The notes beneath the pieces are model-generated. The model saw only the letters and a list, made by a program, of their open reading frames with translations. It was not told where the DNA came from and searched no databases. A stretch of DNA of 64,000 nt from Cornus controversa (Eukaryota > Streptophyta > Magnoliopsida > Cornales > Cornaceae): contig CM048848.1 of NCBI GenBank assembly GCA_026545225.1, positions 22,174,806 through 22,238,805 on the forward strand. Reading direction: 5' to 3'. Each line of letters opens with the position of its first letter. Within the stretch, counting starts at the first letter, position 1. The position numbers and the translations under genes are program-made. This document shows, piece after piece, positions 12,040 through 22,539 of this stretch.

Positions 12040-12145
12040 GAGTGAGATTAGGTTAGGGCTTTCACCGAAGGGAGTGGGATTGGGTTAGGGTTTCGATCGG
12101 TGAGTGGGATTGGGTTAGGGTTTTGATAGTTGAGTGAGATTGAGT
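12040..12145. repeat. Short imperfect tandem repeat containing TTAGGGTTT
   Basis: About three to four units of roughly 33 bp with the shared phrase GAGTGGGATTGGGTTAGGGTT. Two units contain TTAGGGTTT, the reverse of the plant telo-box AAACCCTAA. Single spaced copies rather than tandem heptamers argue against an internal telomere tract. Confidence 0.7.
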
Positions 12146-12416
12146 TTAAATTTGGTTGAGGAACAAAGATGATGGGTTGAGATTTTGGGTAGATCTGAGG
12201 GAATGAATACGTTGATGAAGACTCCGATTTAGAACTTCAAATCCAAAACGATTTCTTCGAATGCACATAAAGGATCTGAAGGAATAGCTTGAAGAAGCTG
12301 AAGGGTGACGATTTGGTAATAGATTCCCTAAAAGGGAAGGATAGGGTTCGAACTTTGGTAACAGAGGTAGGGGTGGTCGAGGATTCCAAAATGGGCGAAG
12401 CAAATCAAGATCATCA

Positions 12417-12549
12417 GATGGCTTCGATTCGAAAGTCTGAAGTGAGAAAGAAAATTGAACGCATGTGAGCTGAGGGAATGTGTATAATCAAATGGCTTCG
12501 ATCGATTAAAGAAAGTCTGAAGTGAGGGAGAAAATTGAACGCATATGAG
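12417..12549. repeat. Tandem duplication, about 74-bp units
   Basis: ATGGCTTCGATTCGAAAGTC at 12418 recurs near 12492 with a small insertion. Both units continue AGTCTGAAGTGAG and AAAATTGAACGCAT. No coding sense is apparent. It may be internal to the transposon ending at 12840. Confidence 0.7.
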
Positions 12550-12654
12550 AGAGGAAAAGTGTATCTCGCGGGAAACCAAAATAAAAGCACAAAATTATTT
12601 GTTCTTATTTTTAAAAAAACTTTCAATAATGGCCAAAGCCCGTAATAAGAATAA

Positions 12655-12840
12655 ATATTTCTTGGGTGGGCCAATGGCCCGTCGTGGAAACTCACTTTCT
12701 ACGACGGGCCTAACGGCTCGTCGTGGAAACAAACTTTCTAGGGTAGGCTACACGGGCCCGTCATGGAATATACTTTTTACGACGAACTACATGGGCCTGT
12801 TGTAAAAAACCTGTCGTTAAAACCCAAAAATCTTGTAGTG
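12655..12840 (-). mobile_element. CACTA-type transposon terminus with subterminal repeats
   Basis: The block ends TCTTGTAGTG, whose reverse complement CACTACAAGA is a classic CACTA-superfamily terminus. Inside are several diverged copies of a roughly 45-bp unit containing TACGACGGGCC or GGCCCGTCGTGGAAA, the subterminal-repeat style bound by CACTA transposases. The other terminus and any transposase gene were not found, so this may be a non-autonomous or truncated copy. A 3-bp duplication AGT would be expected on the right, but only one side can be seen. It abuts the Copia integrase fragment exactly at 12841. Confidence 0.65.
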
Positions 12841-14010
12841 AGTACTAACAGCTTCAGCCCAACAATGTTTAGCTAACTTACTTTCATGAAGCATAGTACG
12901 TGTCATCTCTGCATTGTCCTATTCTTTCTTTCAACTTCACCATTCTGTTGAGGTGTTTTAGGTGTAAAAAATTCATGACTTATGCCAAGATTATCACAAT
13001 ACTCAATGTAAGGTCTAGGTTCAAACTCACCTCCCCTATCACTCCTAACACGAGTTATTGCATATCCTTTTTTTATTCTGGATCCTTTGGCAAATTGACT
13101 TGAAGAACACAAAAGCATCAGATTTTTCTCTCAAGAAAGCAATAAAAGTAAATCTAGAAAAATCATCAACCATTACAAACATATACTTCTTACCACTTAT
13201 GCTTTGAGTTTTTATTGGACCCATTAAATCCATAAGAATCAGTTCCAATGGTCTTGAAGTGACTTGATGCTTAACTCTCTTACGTGACACTCTAGTTTGC
13301 TTACCTAATTGACATGGTCCACATACCTTATCTGTTGGCCTTTTCAATTTAGGCAAACCTCGAACTCGTTCATGATTAGATAAACTTACCAAATCATTGT
13401 AATTCACATGACCAAGTCTCCTATGCCACAAAATAGCTTCATCAGTCACAGTAGAAAAACACATATGTGAAGGATCTGAAAATATCATATAATAATTTTC
13501 AGGAGTTCTAGATCCTTTCAAAATACAATCACCCTGCTTATTAGTTATAAAACATCCATGTTGAGTAAAATTAACTTGAAAACCACTATCATATATCTGA
13601 CTGATACTCAACAAGTTTGCAGGTAAACCTTTAACATATAGAACATTTTTCAATTCACCAAAAGCAGGAAAATTAATTTTTCCTTTACCACTTACTTTAG
13701 ATACATTGCCATCACCAAAGGTAATAGACCAACCAATATAATCCTTAAAAGTGGTAAACAATGTTCTATCGCCAGTCATATGCCTAGAGCAACCACTATC
13801 AAAGTACCAACATATAGGACCAAGTGCTCTAACTGCAGTGTGCATGACAAAACATTTCAGATTATTCTTTTTCACCCAAACAACTTCAGATTTTTTATCA
13901 AATGATTTCCTAATTGTTTTAGAATCAGAATTATCAGTCTCAGGGGGCTTTTTCTTCTTATTGCCTAGAACAGAATTAAAGCAATTCAATTTATTAAATT
14001 TTTCTTTCAA
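12841..14010 (-). pseudogene. Copia protease and integrase fragment, two frameshifts
   Basis: From high to low coordinates: the protease motif YFDSGCSRHMTG, a GAG-pre-integrase region with ILWHRRLGHVNYNDL and a CxxC, then the integrase core with LMDLMGP, RSDRGGEFE and QQNGEVERKNRT as the D-D-E residues. A homopolymer length change (run of seven T on the plus strand at 13068-13074) shifts the frame before the second Asp. A second one-base shift lies near 12917. The reading continues in the new frame to 12841 and stops at the transposon junction. RT is not found on the other side of that junction. Confidence 0.85.
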
Positions 14011-14013
14011 TTC

Positions 14014-14688
14014 CTATTGCTTCTTTTCAAGCTCTTTTATCTCATTGAGCAAAACTCTTAAACTGTTTAACTTTTTATGCTTTTTTAGTTCAATTTTTCT
14101 CTTCTGAGACTTGTATTTAATATGACCTATTTCTCCACAAAAATGGCATGTTGGAGCAAGTTTTAGAGCATGAGTAATGATAGAAGGCTTAGTCTCAACT
14201 TTTACACAAATCCCTTTTGATTTTAAAAATAAAAATTCCTTTGAAGTTGAAACCAATTCTTCTTTGTTACTCAAGTTTTTTAAAAAATTCATCTTACCAA
14301 ATTTGCAAGTGTCAGAGTTAAATTTCTGGAAAGACTGATTAGATTTAACAAGTTCACAATTCAAGTTATCAATCTTATGCTCAAGTGAATTATTAAACTC
14401 TTTAATCTGTTTAACTTCCTGTTCCAGGAATTCAACTTTTCCAAGAAGATTCATCTTTTCATGCCTAAGTTTTTCTAAATTTTTATTAGTGACTGAAACT
14501 TCCAATTTATAAATATTTCTCTCAAGCTCAGCAAGTTTCAATTTTTTCAATAAATTTTCATAGTCACTTTTCAACTTAGACCACTCAAGATGCATGGTAG
14601 TTAAAGAATTAGAAAACTGAGGTAAGACAATTTCATCATCAAAGGACACAATATGAGAGATCATAAAATTCACAACTAAATTAACCAA
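14014..14688 (-). pseudogene. Copia gag fragment with coiled coil and damaged zinc knuckle
   Basis: A 224-codon frame rich in Lys, Glu, Asn and Leu. The middle (about residues 30-130) has heptad-like spacing of hydrophobic residues and should form a coiled coil. Near residue 181 is CHFCGEIGHIKYKS, a CCHC knuckle in which the fourth ligand is Ser instead of Cys, so zinc binding is probably lost. A stop codon separates it from the protease-integrase frame. The normal Gag N-terminus is missing. Confidence 0.75.
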
Positions 14689-14731
14689 AAAAAATCTAAC
14701 TCAGAATTGAGCAACCCGCTCTGATTCAAAA

Positions 14732-15860
14732 TGTGAGTTACGCGGTGTAGAAACGGTTTAGTTAATTTAGAGTGAAATGCTAATCCTTAAATCTAGAGGG
14801 GGGTGAATAGGTCTTCTTGCCCAATTTTTATGATTGATTAATTACCCACAATTATTATCAATTAAGCATCCAAACCAATCACAAAATAAATCAAGAAAGT
14901 AAGGAAAAGTTAGAGATGACACCGAAAATTTTATGTGGAAACCCAAGACGAGAAAAACCACGGGGGTGAGTCAGAAACCCCAGAGAAACCAATCCATTAT
15001 CTCGAAGCAAAGTACATCAAACTCTGTTCCAGACTCACACCCACTCCACTCTGACATGAACTTGATGTGGAACACCTCAGACTTACAATTGCGACAACAG
15101 GTCCAACTGCTGCAGATTCCCGGCTAACGTCACAATTCTTCCAGAAGGATTGCTGAATGAACAATAATACTCAGCAAGTATTTTGTTCCCTTCATAGTGA
15201 GCTGCTCTTGATCAACTGTGTAGACTGATGATGTCTTGAAGATTCCGTTTATCAGATGAAGAAGAACATCACAACTTAAACACTCCGGGTGTGTGTGCTC
15301 TCAAAAATAAAAATCAATGAAGATTTTCTCTCATAAATTCTTCTTTTAGCTCTCAAAAATATATTCCTGTCTCTAACAGTTAAATCATTGAGTCTCTTAT
15401 GTCCCCTATTTTGATTAAAGCATAAAGAGGTATTTATAAGGTTTAGAATCCTTAGTCTACATGGAAAATAAGTTTAAAACACCTAAGGAAAGTTTTTAAA
15501 GAAATTTTGGTTGACCAGGAAATCAATTTGGATCAAAAAGGAAGTTTCCGCGCACATTAGCTAAGTCGGACCGGTCCTAAAAATTGGGGACCGGTGGGAC
15601 ATTTACAAACACATAGAAATTCTAAAGTCTTGAGAAAAGTCAGACCAGTACTAATACTTGGGGACCGGTGGGACTTTTTAGACATGTTGAGTTTTGAAAG
15701 TCCTGAGAGAAGTTGGACCGGTCCTCATATATGGGGACCTGTGGGACTTAGCAAAAATTCAATTTTTACATTTAAAGCATATTTTTCAAGTCCTAAGCCC
15801 AATAAACTTCAAAACATAGTGTCCTCACTCTCATACTTGTTCTAAGTGATGTCCACATCA
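14732..15860 (-). repeat. 5' LTR of the Copia remnant
   Basis: On the minus strand it starts TGATGTGGACATCA and ends GTAACTCACA, 1,129 bp. A minus-strand TATAAATA lies at 15431-15438. The phrase CTATTCACCCCCCTCTAGA near the end is common in plant Copia elements, from memory. A degenerate initiator-Met primer site, TGAATCAGAGCGGG, lies just inside the element at 14715-14728. No second LTR is present, so the boundaries rest on the TG/CA ends and the primer site. Confidence 0.6.
15566..15748. repeat. GGACCGGTCC palindrome array in the Copia LTR
   Basis: Repeated GGACCGGTCC and GGGACCGGTGGGAC motifs (15568, 15588, 15658, 15715, 15735) are spaced through the U3 part. Between them are AAAGTCTTGAGA (15624) and AAAGTCCTGAGAGA (15697). 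The latter is one mismatch from the reverse complement of CTCTCGGGACTTT, the core of the island found in G and J. Confidence 0.75.
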
Positions 15861-15974
15861 AATTCATGGTATCGAGACACTTTTCGTTCAGCTCCGAAGA
15901 TCGAGACACAAGATCAAACAAAAATTACAACTCGATCAACAAGTTTTGACAACGAAATTTGCCAATTACAATTG
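15861..15974. other. Short unassigned stretch with a primer-site-like motif
   Basis: TGGTATCGAGAC at 15867-15878, followed by CTTTTCGTTCAGCTCCGAAG, looks like a plus-strand Copia primer site and leader. It points away from the minus-strand Copia remnant and is followed within 100 bp by element C sequence. It may be a scrap of an older Copia element. Confidence 0.35.
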
Positions 15975-16502
15975 TATATATCACAAACTGTCCATACTTC
16001 ATGAGACACAAAGGCCCGATTTAATAGGTGAGAAGGATTATTGCATTGATTTATCAATTTCATTCTTTTTTTTTTTTTTTTTATATCATTGGCATGCCAC
16101 AGGAATTTGTTGTCCAAGTTGTTAAAAAAGAAAACGGACATTGTCAAAACTTTTTGTATGAAGTATACCTCACAATAAGATACATGAGTGCATGTTTATG
16201 CTGTCAACGATAAATTTAGGGCAAGAACTGTACAATATTCAAAAACTGAGCAAAAATGTAGACCGTTCTAACCTAACATTTTTCAAAAGTTAGGGCAGTT
16301 TAAGATGTCTAAGCTCTTAATTACATGATGCATTTACCTTTGACATTTATTGAGATCTCACACCCTCAAAAGAAAGACATCATGGCAAACATGAAATAAA
16401 CATTGTCCTCAATGGTTGAAAATAATAAAAGTTAGAACAATGTTACGGACAAGGTTGATGGGTTTCAAAAAGTCAAAACACCAATCCCTTTAGGGTAGTG
16501 GG
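15975..16502 (-). other. Post-ORF3 tail of element C, distal part
   Basis: Non-coding. Parallel phrases occur in J (about 19040-19400) and G (about 52270-52640): the AGTGAGAAGG-type start, a T-rich run, GACAAATTTAGGGCAAG and TGCATTTACCT. It ends in the GTGGG duplication (16498-16502) of solo LTR I. Confidence 0.65.
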
Positions 16503-16773
16503 TGATAAGCGTTGAATGTTATACATTCTCGCTCTTTTACTTATGTATTCTGATCCCATAGTTGCACATATTGTATAGTTTTTATATTTTTTTATATTCT
16601 TGATGATTTCAGGTTCAAACTCAGAATGTGGCGAAGTTCGACTCCTTTATCAGTTCAACAATGCATCATATTTCTTACCACACTTCATGCAAAGTCTTCA
16701 ACAAAGAATAGTGAAAGGAATGTCAAGACCAGAGTCGAAAAGATAGAAAGTTGAAGATCTGTAGAAGAATGAA

Positions 16774-16826
16774 GATCGATGCATCGAACTCTCTAGATCG
16801 ATGCATCGCAACTTCGATGCATTGTC
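16774..16826. repeat. Palindrome units with ATGCAT core in LTR I
   Basis: Three units, GATCGATGCATCGAA, GATCGATGCATCGC and TTCGATGCATTG. The same core is used in the H LTR (50020-50090) and in the element C spacer (41412-41597). Confidence 0.75.
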
Positions 16827-17096
16827 CGAACCTGCTGAAAATATTTTTTTGCAGATATTTTCTACACTTGCCACTTGTCCAATTTTGCTTGGATAAATCC
16901 TTGCACAAAATTTCTATGATATTTTGAGCCTCAGATCAGTTATATAGGTAGAGAATATGTAATAATAAACATACACACAATTCTTGTAAAAGATAGCATA
17001 TTTTTAGAATTTTAGAGAGAGAAAGTGAAGTTCTAGAGAGGGAAAACTTTAAAGAGGGCTTTGTAAGGCCTTGAAGACCATTTTGAACATGGGACC

Positions 17097-18445
17097 TGAT
17101 GTGGCCAAATATGTCTTTATTTTTATAACTTACTATTGCCTATCAAAATATAATTTAAACCACTCGCAAGAGAACGAATCTTTGTAGATATGGTTCTTTA
17201 TAGAGGGTATCGATCCCATAAGGAGTTTGGTTGAATTGCACTACGAAGCGAGAATTTCCAATTTAATCCTAAAAACAAAATTTTGGTTTGAGTTTAACAC
17301 TACTTTGTAGAATGTAAAAGCATTAAGTTTAAAACAAGTTATAAAGTTGAGGGAGAAAGAACTAGGGGTGGTTTCCACCTCTAGCCATTTGACATGTTCA
17401 TTTATGTAGCTAATGGGATCTTCTACAAGTATATGCAACACAATGTCATTAGGCTTGTGACCTAGAATGACATATCAAAAGATACATGTGATTTCTAGCT
17501 AAACATAGCCCATCTTTAATAAGCATAGTTTTTCAGCCTATCTATTTATCATACCTTCTAAATGTACCTACATGTGCCCGAACTACCCTATCTTAGCATG
17601 GGCTATATAAGCAAGAAATACCACATTCCATTGAACACCATTACAAAGCCATCATTTATACTTTTTGTGGAAGTTGTAAATGCTGAGCATTCAAAATAAA
17701 GCATTTATACTCTAAGACAAGAGGAAGAAATAAAATCAAATGAATGTATTGAAGAAGTTTACAAGTATTATACAAAACACAAGGCTAAGTAATCAACATA
17801 TACATATAGATCCCAAAATAGCTACAAAATGCACAAGATACATGGTTAGGGGTTCAACCACACCCTAGATGGAAAGTTAGTTGATCATAGTAGACTTGCA
17901 ATCCTTCATGGCTAGAGATGTGAAGCTTCAAAGGTCTAGTTTTAGCTCCCCTTATCTCCTCCCGAAAGTTGTTTCTTCTCTATCCCAAAAACATGCATAT
18001 ATCACCATCCACTTGTGTCCTTGGGTCCCACCTTGCATATAAATATATATATAGTTCACCTACTATATATTTATTCCCCTCACTTAGGTGTTTGAAGTCA
18101 GAAAATCCTCAAAAAGGATGTGCAAAGGTCATTCTTGGAAGCAAGTGGGAAGACAAGTGGGCAAGTGGCAGTCTGCAGAATTTCGATTGTGCGAAATTGA
18201 GGTTTCGCATAATCAAAATCTCGATTGTGCGAAATTGACTTTTCGATTGTGCGAAATACCTTGATGAATTTTTCTTGATTTCTTCACTTTCTCAGCACTT
18301 GATCGGGAACATTGCCCTTCTTTGGGATGAAACCTAATATATAACATAAACACAAAAATGGCATAAAAATATCAAGGTAAACATAAATATGGAATCAACA
18401 TATGCAATTAAGAAGGCATAAATGTGTAACATTTAACGCTTATCA
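17097..18445 (-). repeat. 3' LTR of element J
   Basis: On the plus strand it runs TGATGTGGCC...CGCTTATCA, followed by the polypurine tract complement. It carries palindrome units at 18181-18258 and a short AT run near 18042. It is about 40 bp longer than the other J LTR, partly because that copy has fewer palindrome units. Confidence 0.9.
18181..18258. repeat. Palindrome units with ATTGTG core in the J 3' LTR
   Basis: Four units of the TTTCGATTGTGCGAAAT type, one inverted and damaged (TTTCGCATAATCAAAA). The left flank, GCAGTCTGCAGAA, matches the flank of the G LTR array at 62722, where the core is ATTGAT instead. The other J LTR has only two units (24691-24730). Confidence 0.85.
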
Positions 18446-18460
18446 CACCCCCAAACTTAC
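18446..18460 (-). other. Polypurine tract of element J
   Basis: On the minus strand GTAAGTTTGGGGGTG directly precedes the LTR start TGATAAGCG. The same AAGTTTGGGGGTG is used by element B at 38401. A second copy lies about 1 kb away in the tail, at about 19502. Confidence 0.8.
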
Positions 18461-20205
18461 ATATTGCTAGTCCCTTAGCAATGCAAAATAGAATGATTTA
18501 ATTTATGCAAAAATGGAGCACTTATTAGTCATTAATTGGATAACGGAAGATTTCCCACTCATTTCGTGACAGACAAATGCAACAAGTATTATGGAGCTAC
18601 ACGGATATTTAACAAAAATGAACCTTGAACAAAAATACCAACGCCAACCCTAAAATCCTCTTTGAAAAGTGAACATCCATTATAATGCGTGGCTTATCAT
18701 CAAATTTGGAGAATACAAGAATATATCTATTTTTAGAAGAAAAACTCTTAGAAAGCGCTACACTGTGGTTCATTACCGCAAAGCATGCATGGATGCTTGT
18801 GTGTAGATGACTGTGCAATACTTAAACTCTTTTTGCTTTCTTGAAAGCCCATGTAGCGGTGTTGGGTCAATGACTCCCAAACTAGACGGTTTTGGGGCAT
18901 TAGGTGAAAAGGCACCCTCAAGACTTAATAGCCGAGCTTCTAAGGCGATGAGCTTAAACAAGCCACCCGCTTCAATAAGGCTCAACCTTACACACTTATA
19001 CGCAAAAACTTTATACTTTATGAGGCACAGAGATCCGGTTTATTGAGTGAGAAGGCTTATTGCACAGATGATTTTTTTTTTTCGCAAACAGCCGGAAGAC
19101 TTATTCTTTAAGCTGTTCAAATAAAAATAGAACTTTTACAGGATTCTCCATCAGACCTTACCCAACATCTTAAAATGCATGTGTGCTAGTTTGTGCTGTT
19201 AAGGACAAATTTAGGGCAAGAGCTGCGCCATATTCAAAATTGAACAAAAATGTGGACCATTATAACCTAATACATAACTTGCAAAAGTGCGGGTATTTAC
19301 AATGTCCAAAGCTCCTAACTACCCGCTGCATTTGCCTTGAGCATTAAATGGGATGGTCTTCCCTTAAACAGCATGACATCATGGCTAAAATGCACAAAAA
19401 TTCATTATACTACACAAAAATGCAAAAAAAATTGCATTACAATGTCAATAAGTACCAAAGAATTGAACAATTGCAAGCATATGCCCGTGGTATATCGCAC
19501 ACCCCCAAACTTATATCAAACATTGTCCTCAATGATTGGAAAAGAAGATAAAGGAATGAAATTACCGGGAATGTGGTTACGGATAGAAACAGCAGTCAAT
19601 GACGATCACTGGACCACAAGAGTATCAAAACCTGCATGGATCATCAACAGTATACCACAAGCATTATGGGGAACAAAAATTAAATAAAAGTATAAGGAGA
19701 AAGCAATTATGCAACCATAATGATTTCGTTGCATGTGTAGGATTGTAGGCATCTTTACGCTTCATTCTCAACGCTGAACTACTGGTTCCCAATTTGCTAA
19801 GAGGCATTGACGATAAGATATTGATTATCCAGGCATACTAACGTATAGTATACAAAGGGGCTACCTTTCTCTATTAAAGCCATACTGTGTTGAAGCAATC
19901 TCAACAGTATTGGGAATTGAAACCAGGCTTTAATAAATGAAAATCATCAACTATATCGTGCAAATGCCAAGTATTAAATTGGTACTACATACATAGTCAA
20001 AGCATTGGAGATAGCTATAGCGATGCCAAATGTAAAAGAAAAACAGTGAGAAAAAGTATAATGAAACAAAAAGATATTCCATAGATATGCAAAACATGTC
20101 CAGTACAAAGTAAAACGATGGAATACATAAAAAAAAATTCGAAGACATAGCCTACTGAAAATAAATACAAAACTAAAACTGAAAATCAACTAGAAAATTG
20201 CTAAA
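18461..20205 (-). other. Long non-coding tail of element J between ORF3 and LTR
   Basis: No credible reading frame. It holds a T-rich run (19071), a second polypurine-like block with CATTGTCCTCAATG beside CACCCCCAAACTTAT (about 19500-19535), and phrases shared with the tails of B, C and G. Such long tails are usual for Athila-type elements. Confidence 0.7.
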
Positions 20206-21495
20206 CTAATCAAGGATGGGTGGTGGTGGAGGGGGCTCGGTGGGTGGTGCAGAAGTCGAAACGGCGGCCGGGACGTGCAACAGAGTTTGGAGGTCCTGTC
20301 GGAACAACCTGAACTCATCAAGCAATGCTCTCTGACCCTGAGTCAGATATGTAATATCCCTTCGCATGGCTGCCATCTGGCTCTGAGTCAGACGGACATG
20401 CTCATCAAAACCCTACTACAGCCTCTCTACATCTATCACCAAGCAGGAGTATCCGGTGGCCAGTATATCGAACTGCTCTTGGCTCAGACCGGTTGAATCC
20501 TCCTCCTCATCGTCCTCATCTGAGGGCTCACCCTCTATAGGCTCATCTTCCTCTACCAATGCAAGGGGATCATCCATGTCCATGTTCTCACGCTCCTGGC
20601 CCCAGCTGTCACGCCCCGTTTCCCTCGCTCCTAACCGGAGCGAGGGAAACGGGGCATGACACTGGCGTTGCTGGTGCTCCAAAAGCCTACGGACCCAGAC
20701 CCACTAAGTGTGCTAGAAATGGGGAGGCGGTCCGATCTGGATATTCGTAGAACTGAAAGGGATATTGGCCTCCCTCAGAAAGGTCGTGACCAGGTAGGGG
20801 AACGGTAGCTGCCAAGTAGATGCTCGCTTATTCGTCTTCCGGACGAGAGCATCCCACACTTTATACATCTGCCCCCATATGAGAAATAGGACAGAAAACC
20901 ATGTGCCAGTGTGAGCTGCATATAAGCAGTGAAGAAGATCTCCCCGCCTCTCCGCCACATGTCCTAGAGGGCAGGCGTTCTTGATAAGAACAGTATCCAA
21001 GAACCATAAGTCAGTCGGGCACATGGATTTGCTTGTGCAATTCTGATTGGGGGTGGTAAACTCCCTATCGCATATATCCATGACCATGGAGAAAATGGTG
21101 GTGTAGGCTGGTAGGGACTCCCTGAAAAGCGGACAGCCATCCTGACTGACCGTATCCGGAGGTTGTAAGTGAGGGCAGCCTATAAGCTGCGCTATCCGGC
21201 TCGCTGTGATGGTGATCGTTGTGGCTTCCACCATAGTCTCTAGAGTATCGGGCATGGTGCACGAGTATGTCATGTACTCGTAGAAGACCTGCACCAGCCT
21301 ACTATATACAATGTCAGATGGCGGATGGAGCAGTCTATCAAGCCGGCATCGTCGCAACTTTGCTACAGCCCATGCTGTGTCCCGGCGCCTCTCAAACTCT
21401 GCGGGGTCAAAAATATGCTCGAGATGAAATCCCCGAGTGCGCTAAGCTCTACCCGGTATATCTCGAATCTGAATACCAGTCTTCACACGAGCCAT
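20206..21495 (-). pseudogene. ORF3 of element J (Athila third ORF, unknown function)
   Basis: Starts MARVKTG at 21495 and ends EPPPPPPILD at 20206. It shares RRDTAWAVAKLRR, RLVQVFYEYMTY, WFLDTVLIKNACPLGHV and LIWGQMYKVWDALV with ORF3 of G, and looser versions with B and C. An acidic stretch and a Pro-rich tail follow the conserved domain. Athila and Calypso elements place an env-like gene here; from memory this sequence resembles what databases call a putative plant transposon protein. No signal peptide or membrane segment is evident. A TAG near residue 18, a stop at 20713 and a hairpin insertion at 20608-20661 break it. Confidence 0.75.
20608..20661. repeat. Near-perfect 54-bp hairpin inserted in J ORF3
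   Basis: TGTCACGCCCCGTTTCCCTC pairs with GAGGGAAACGGGGCATGACA across a short CTAACC-containing loop, with one mismatch. The G copy of ORF3 lacks it at the aligned position. The right-hand side resembles the last 48 bp of the element A LTR (CCCTCGCTCCTAACCGG...GGGGCGTGACA). No target duplication flanks it; CCAG/CTGG outside extends the inverted repeat. It could be a relic of an A-like LTR end or a tiny foldback element. Confidence 0.7.
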
Positions 21496-22539
21496 AACCC
21501 GGGACTGTCTACAATTCGTCAAAAATGAAGTAAATATAAAAGAAAAATGCTTGACGTTGGGGCATCAAAACATGCATTCCAAAACATGCTCACGGTGGCT
21601 TAGCAAAAATTACCAGGAATGGCGAAAGCCATTTAAACTGCGGACTTCGTTCACGCTAAAAGCAAAATTGAAATCTCCCATGACTCATATCAATATAAGA
21701 CACACACCCAATCATCCCAATACACCCCAACTGAACAGTTCTCTCATTTGCATCCCACCCCGTGTGTTCGTGTGCACAAGGCATACCCAACATCACCATC
21801 AAATATAGTAATGACATTTATCTATTGAAACACATGCTTCCTCTCCCTAGTCATGACCATGCAATTAACTAACCTAAGGAAAGTGAAAGAGAAGCGATGA
21901 AAAACATGTAACTACACTTACCGGAAGAAACGTTGCCGAATCGTGCGAGAAGAAGGATCACGATGGATGCGCCTTCGCGGATGGTTGAGGATGATGAAGA
22001 ATGGTGTGAGGGGCTTGGGATGCTCGGCCGAGAGGGATGGAAGAGTTGGTCTCACAAATAGGAGTGAAGTGAATGTGAAGGGTCAGTTTTTAAACTTATA
22101 AGTTCGTGCATGTGCTGTCCGCCTGCCCTTTTCGATTGTGCGAAATGTGGATTTTGCACAATCGAGATCTCGATTGTGCGAAATGGACATTTTGCACAAT
22201 CAAAATTTTGTTTGATCGAAGTGCTATCAAAATGCTATCGAAGGAACTCACCTCTCGGGACTTTGCACTCTGTAGAGTTTCTTTAATTTTTCTCCAAATC
22301 TCGATTGTGCAAAATATGGATTTCGCACAATCGAGATTTCGATTGTGCAAAATGGACATTTCCCACAATCAAAATGGTGATTGCAGAATTGCTAATTTCA
22401 CCTCATTTGATACCTAGCTGTCTCTAATTTACAATACTTAGATATAAATTTGATTTGGATTAGAGGGACTTCATGGATGCATGATAGCTACCATGGTTGC
22501 GCCAAATTGTACGTCTATGGCTTGACGCTTCGATCAGCT
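21496..22539 (-). other. Spacer of element J between pol and ORF3
   Basis: Non-coding except for the palindrome array described separately. It includes the ORF3 leader. Confidence 0.65.
22129..22375. repeat. Palindrome array, ATTGTG core, in the J pol-ORF3 spacer
   Basis: About eight units of TTTCGATTGTGCGAAAT or its inverse TTTTGCACAATCGAGAT in two clusters (22129-22210 and 22296-22375). Between them is CCTCTCGGGACTTTG (22251-22265), identical to the island in G at 55411-55425. The core is the one in J's own LTRs. The G spacer at the same relative site uses ATCAAT. Confidence 0.9.

Larger units (their letters stand above)
10752..12650. other. Host DNA right of element A, no gene recognised
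   Basis: This continues the host sequence that stopped at 2222; removing A and one GTTAC copy joins the two sides. It is AT-rich with a GA run near 10990. The short open frames have no recognisable domain. The right part (12040-12550) has small tandem duplications and may already belong to the CACTA-type element that ends at 12840. Confidence 0.5.
12841..15860 (-). mobile_element. Ty1/Copia retrotransposon remnant
   Basis: Minus-strand element with LTR (14732-15860), a weak primer site, part of gag, protease and the first two thirds of integrase. It is cut off at 12841, so the rest of integrase, RT, RNase H and the 3' LTR are absent. The Copia order (protease, then integrase before RT) is clear. 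A long coiled-coil Gag suggests a SIRE/Maximus-like or similar lineage, but this is tentative. Gag begins within about 45 bp of the primer site, so its N-terminal half has been deleted. No target duplication can be checked. Confidence 0.85.

Noticed and set aside
12040..12145. Interstitial telomere repeat
   Set aside because: TTAGGGTTT occurs singly within 33-bp units; there is no tandem TTTAGGG run.
12146..12805. Several overlapping 80-90 codon frames on both strands
   Set aside because: They overlap tandem duplications and the CACTA subterminal repeats, with no domain or consistent frame.
15867..15900. Primer site of a complete plus-strand Copia element
   Set aside because: No plus-strand Copia gag or pol follows; the sequence becomes element C within 100 bp.
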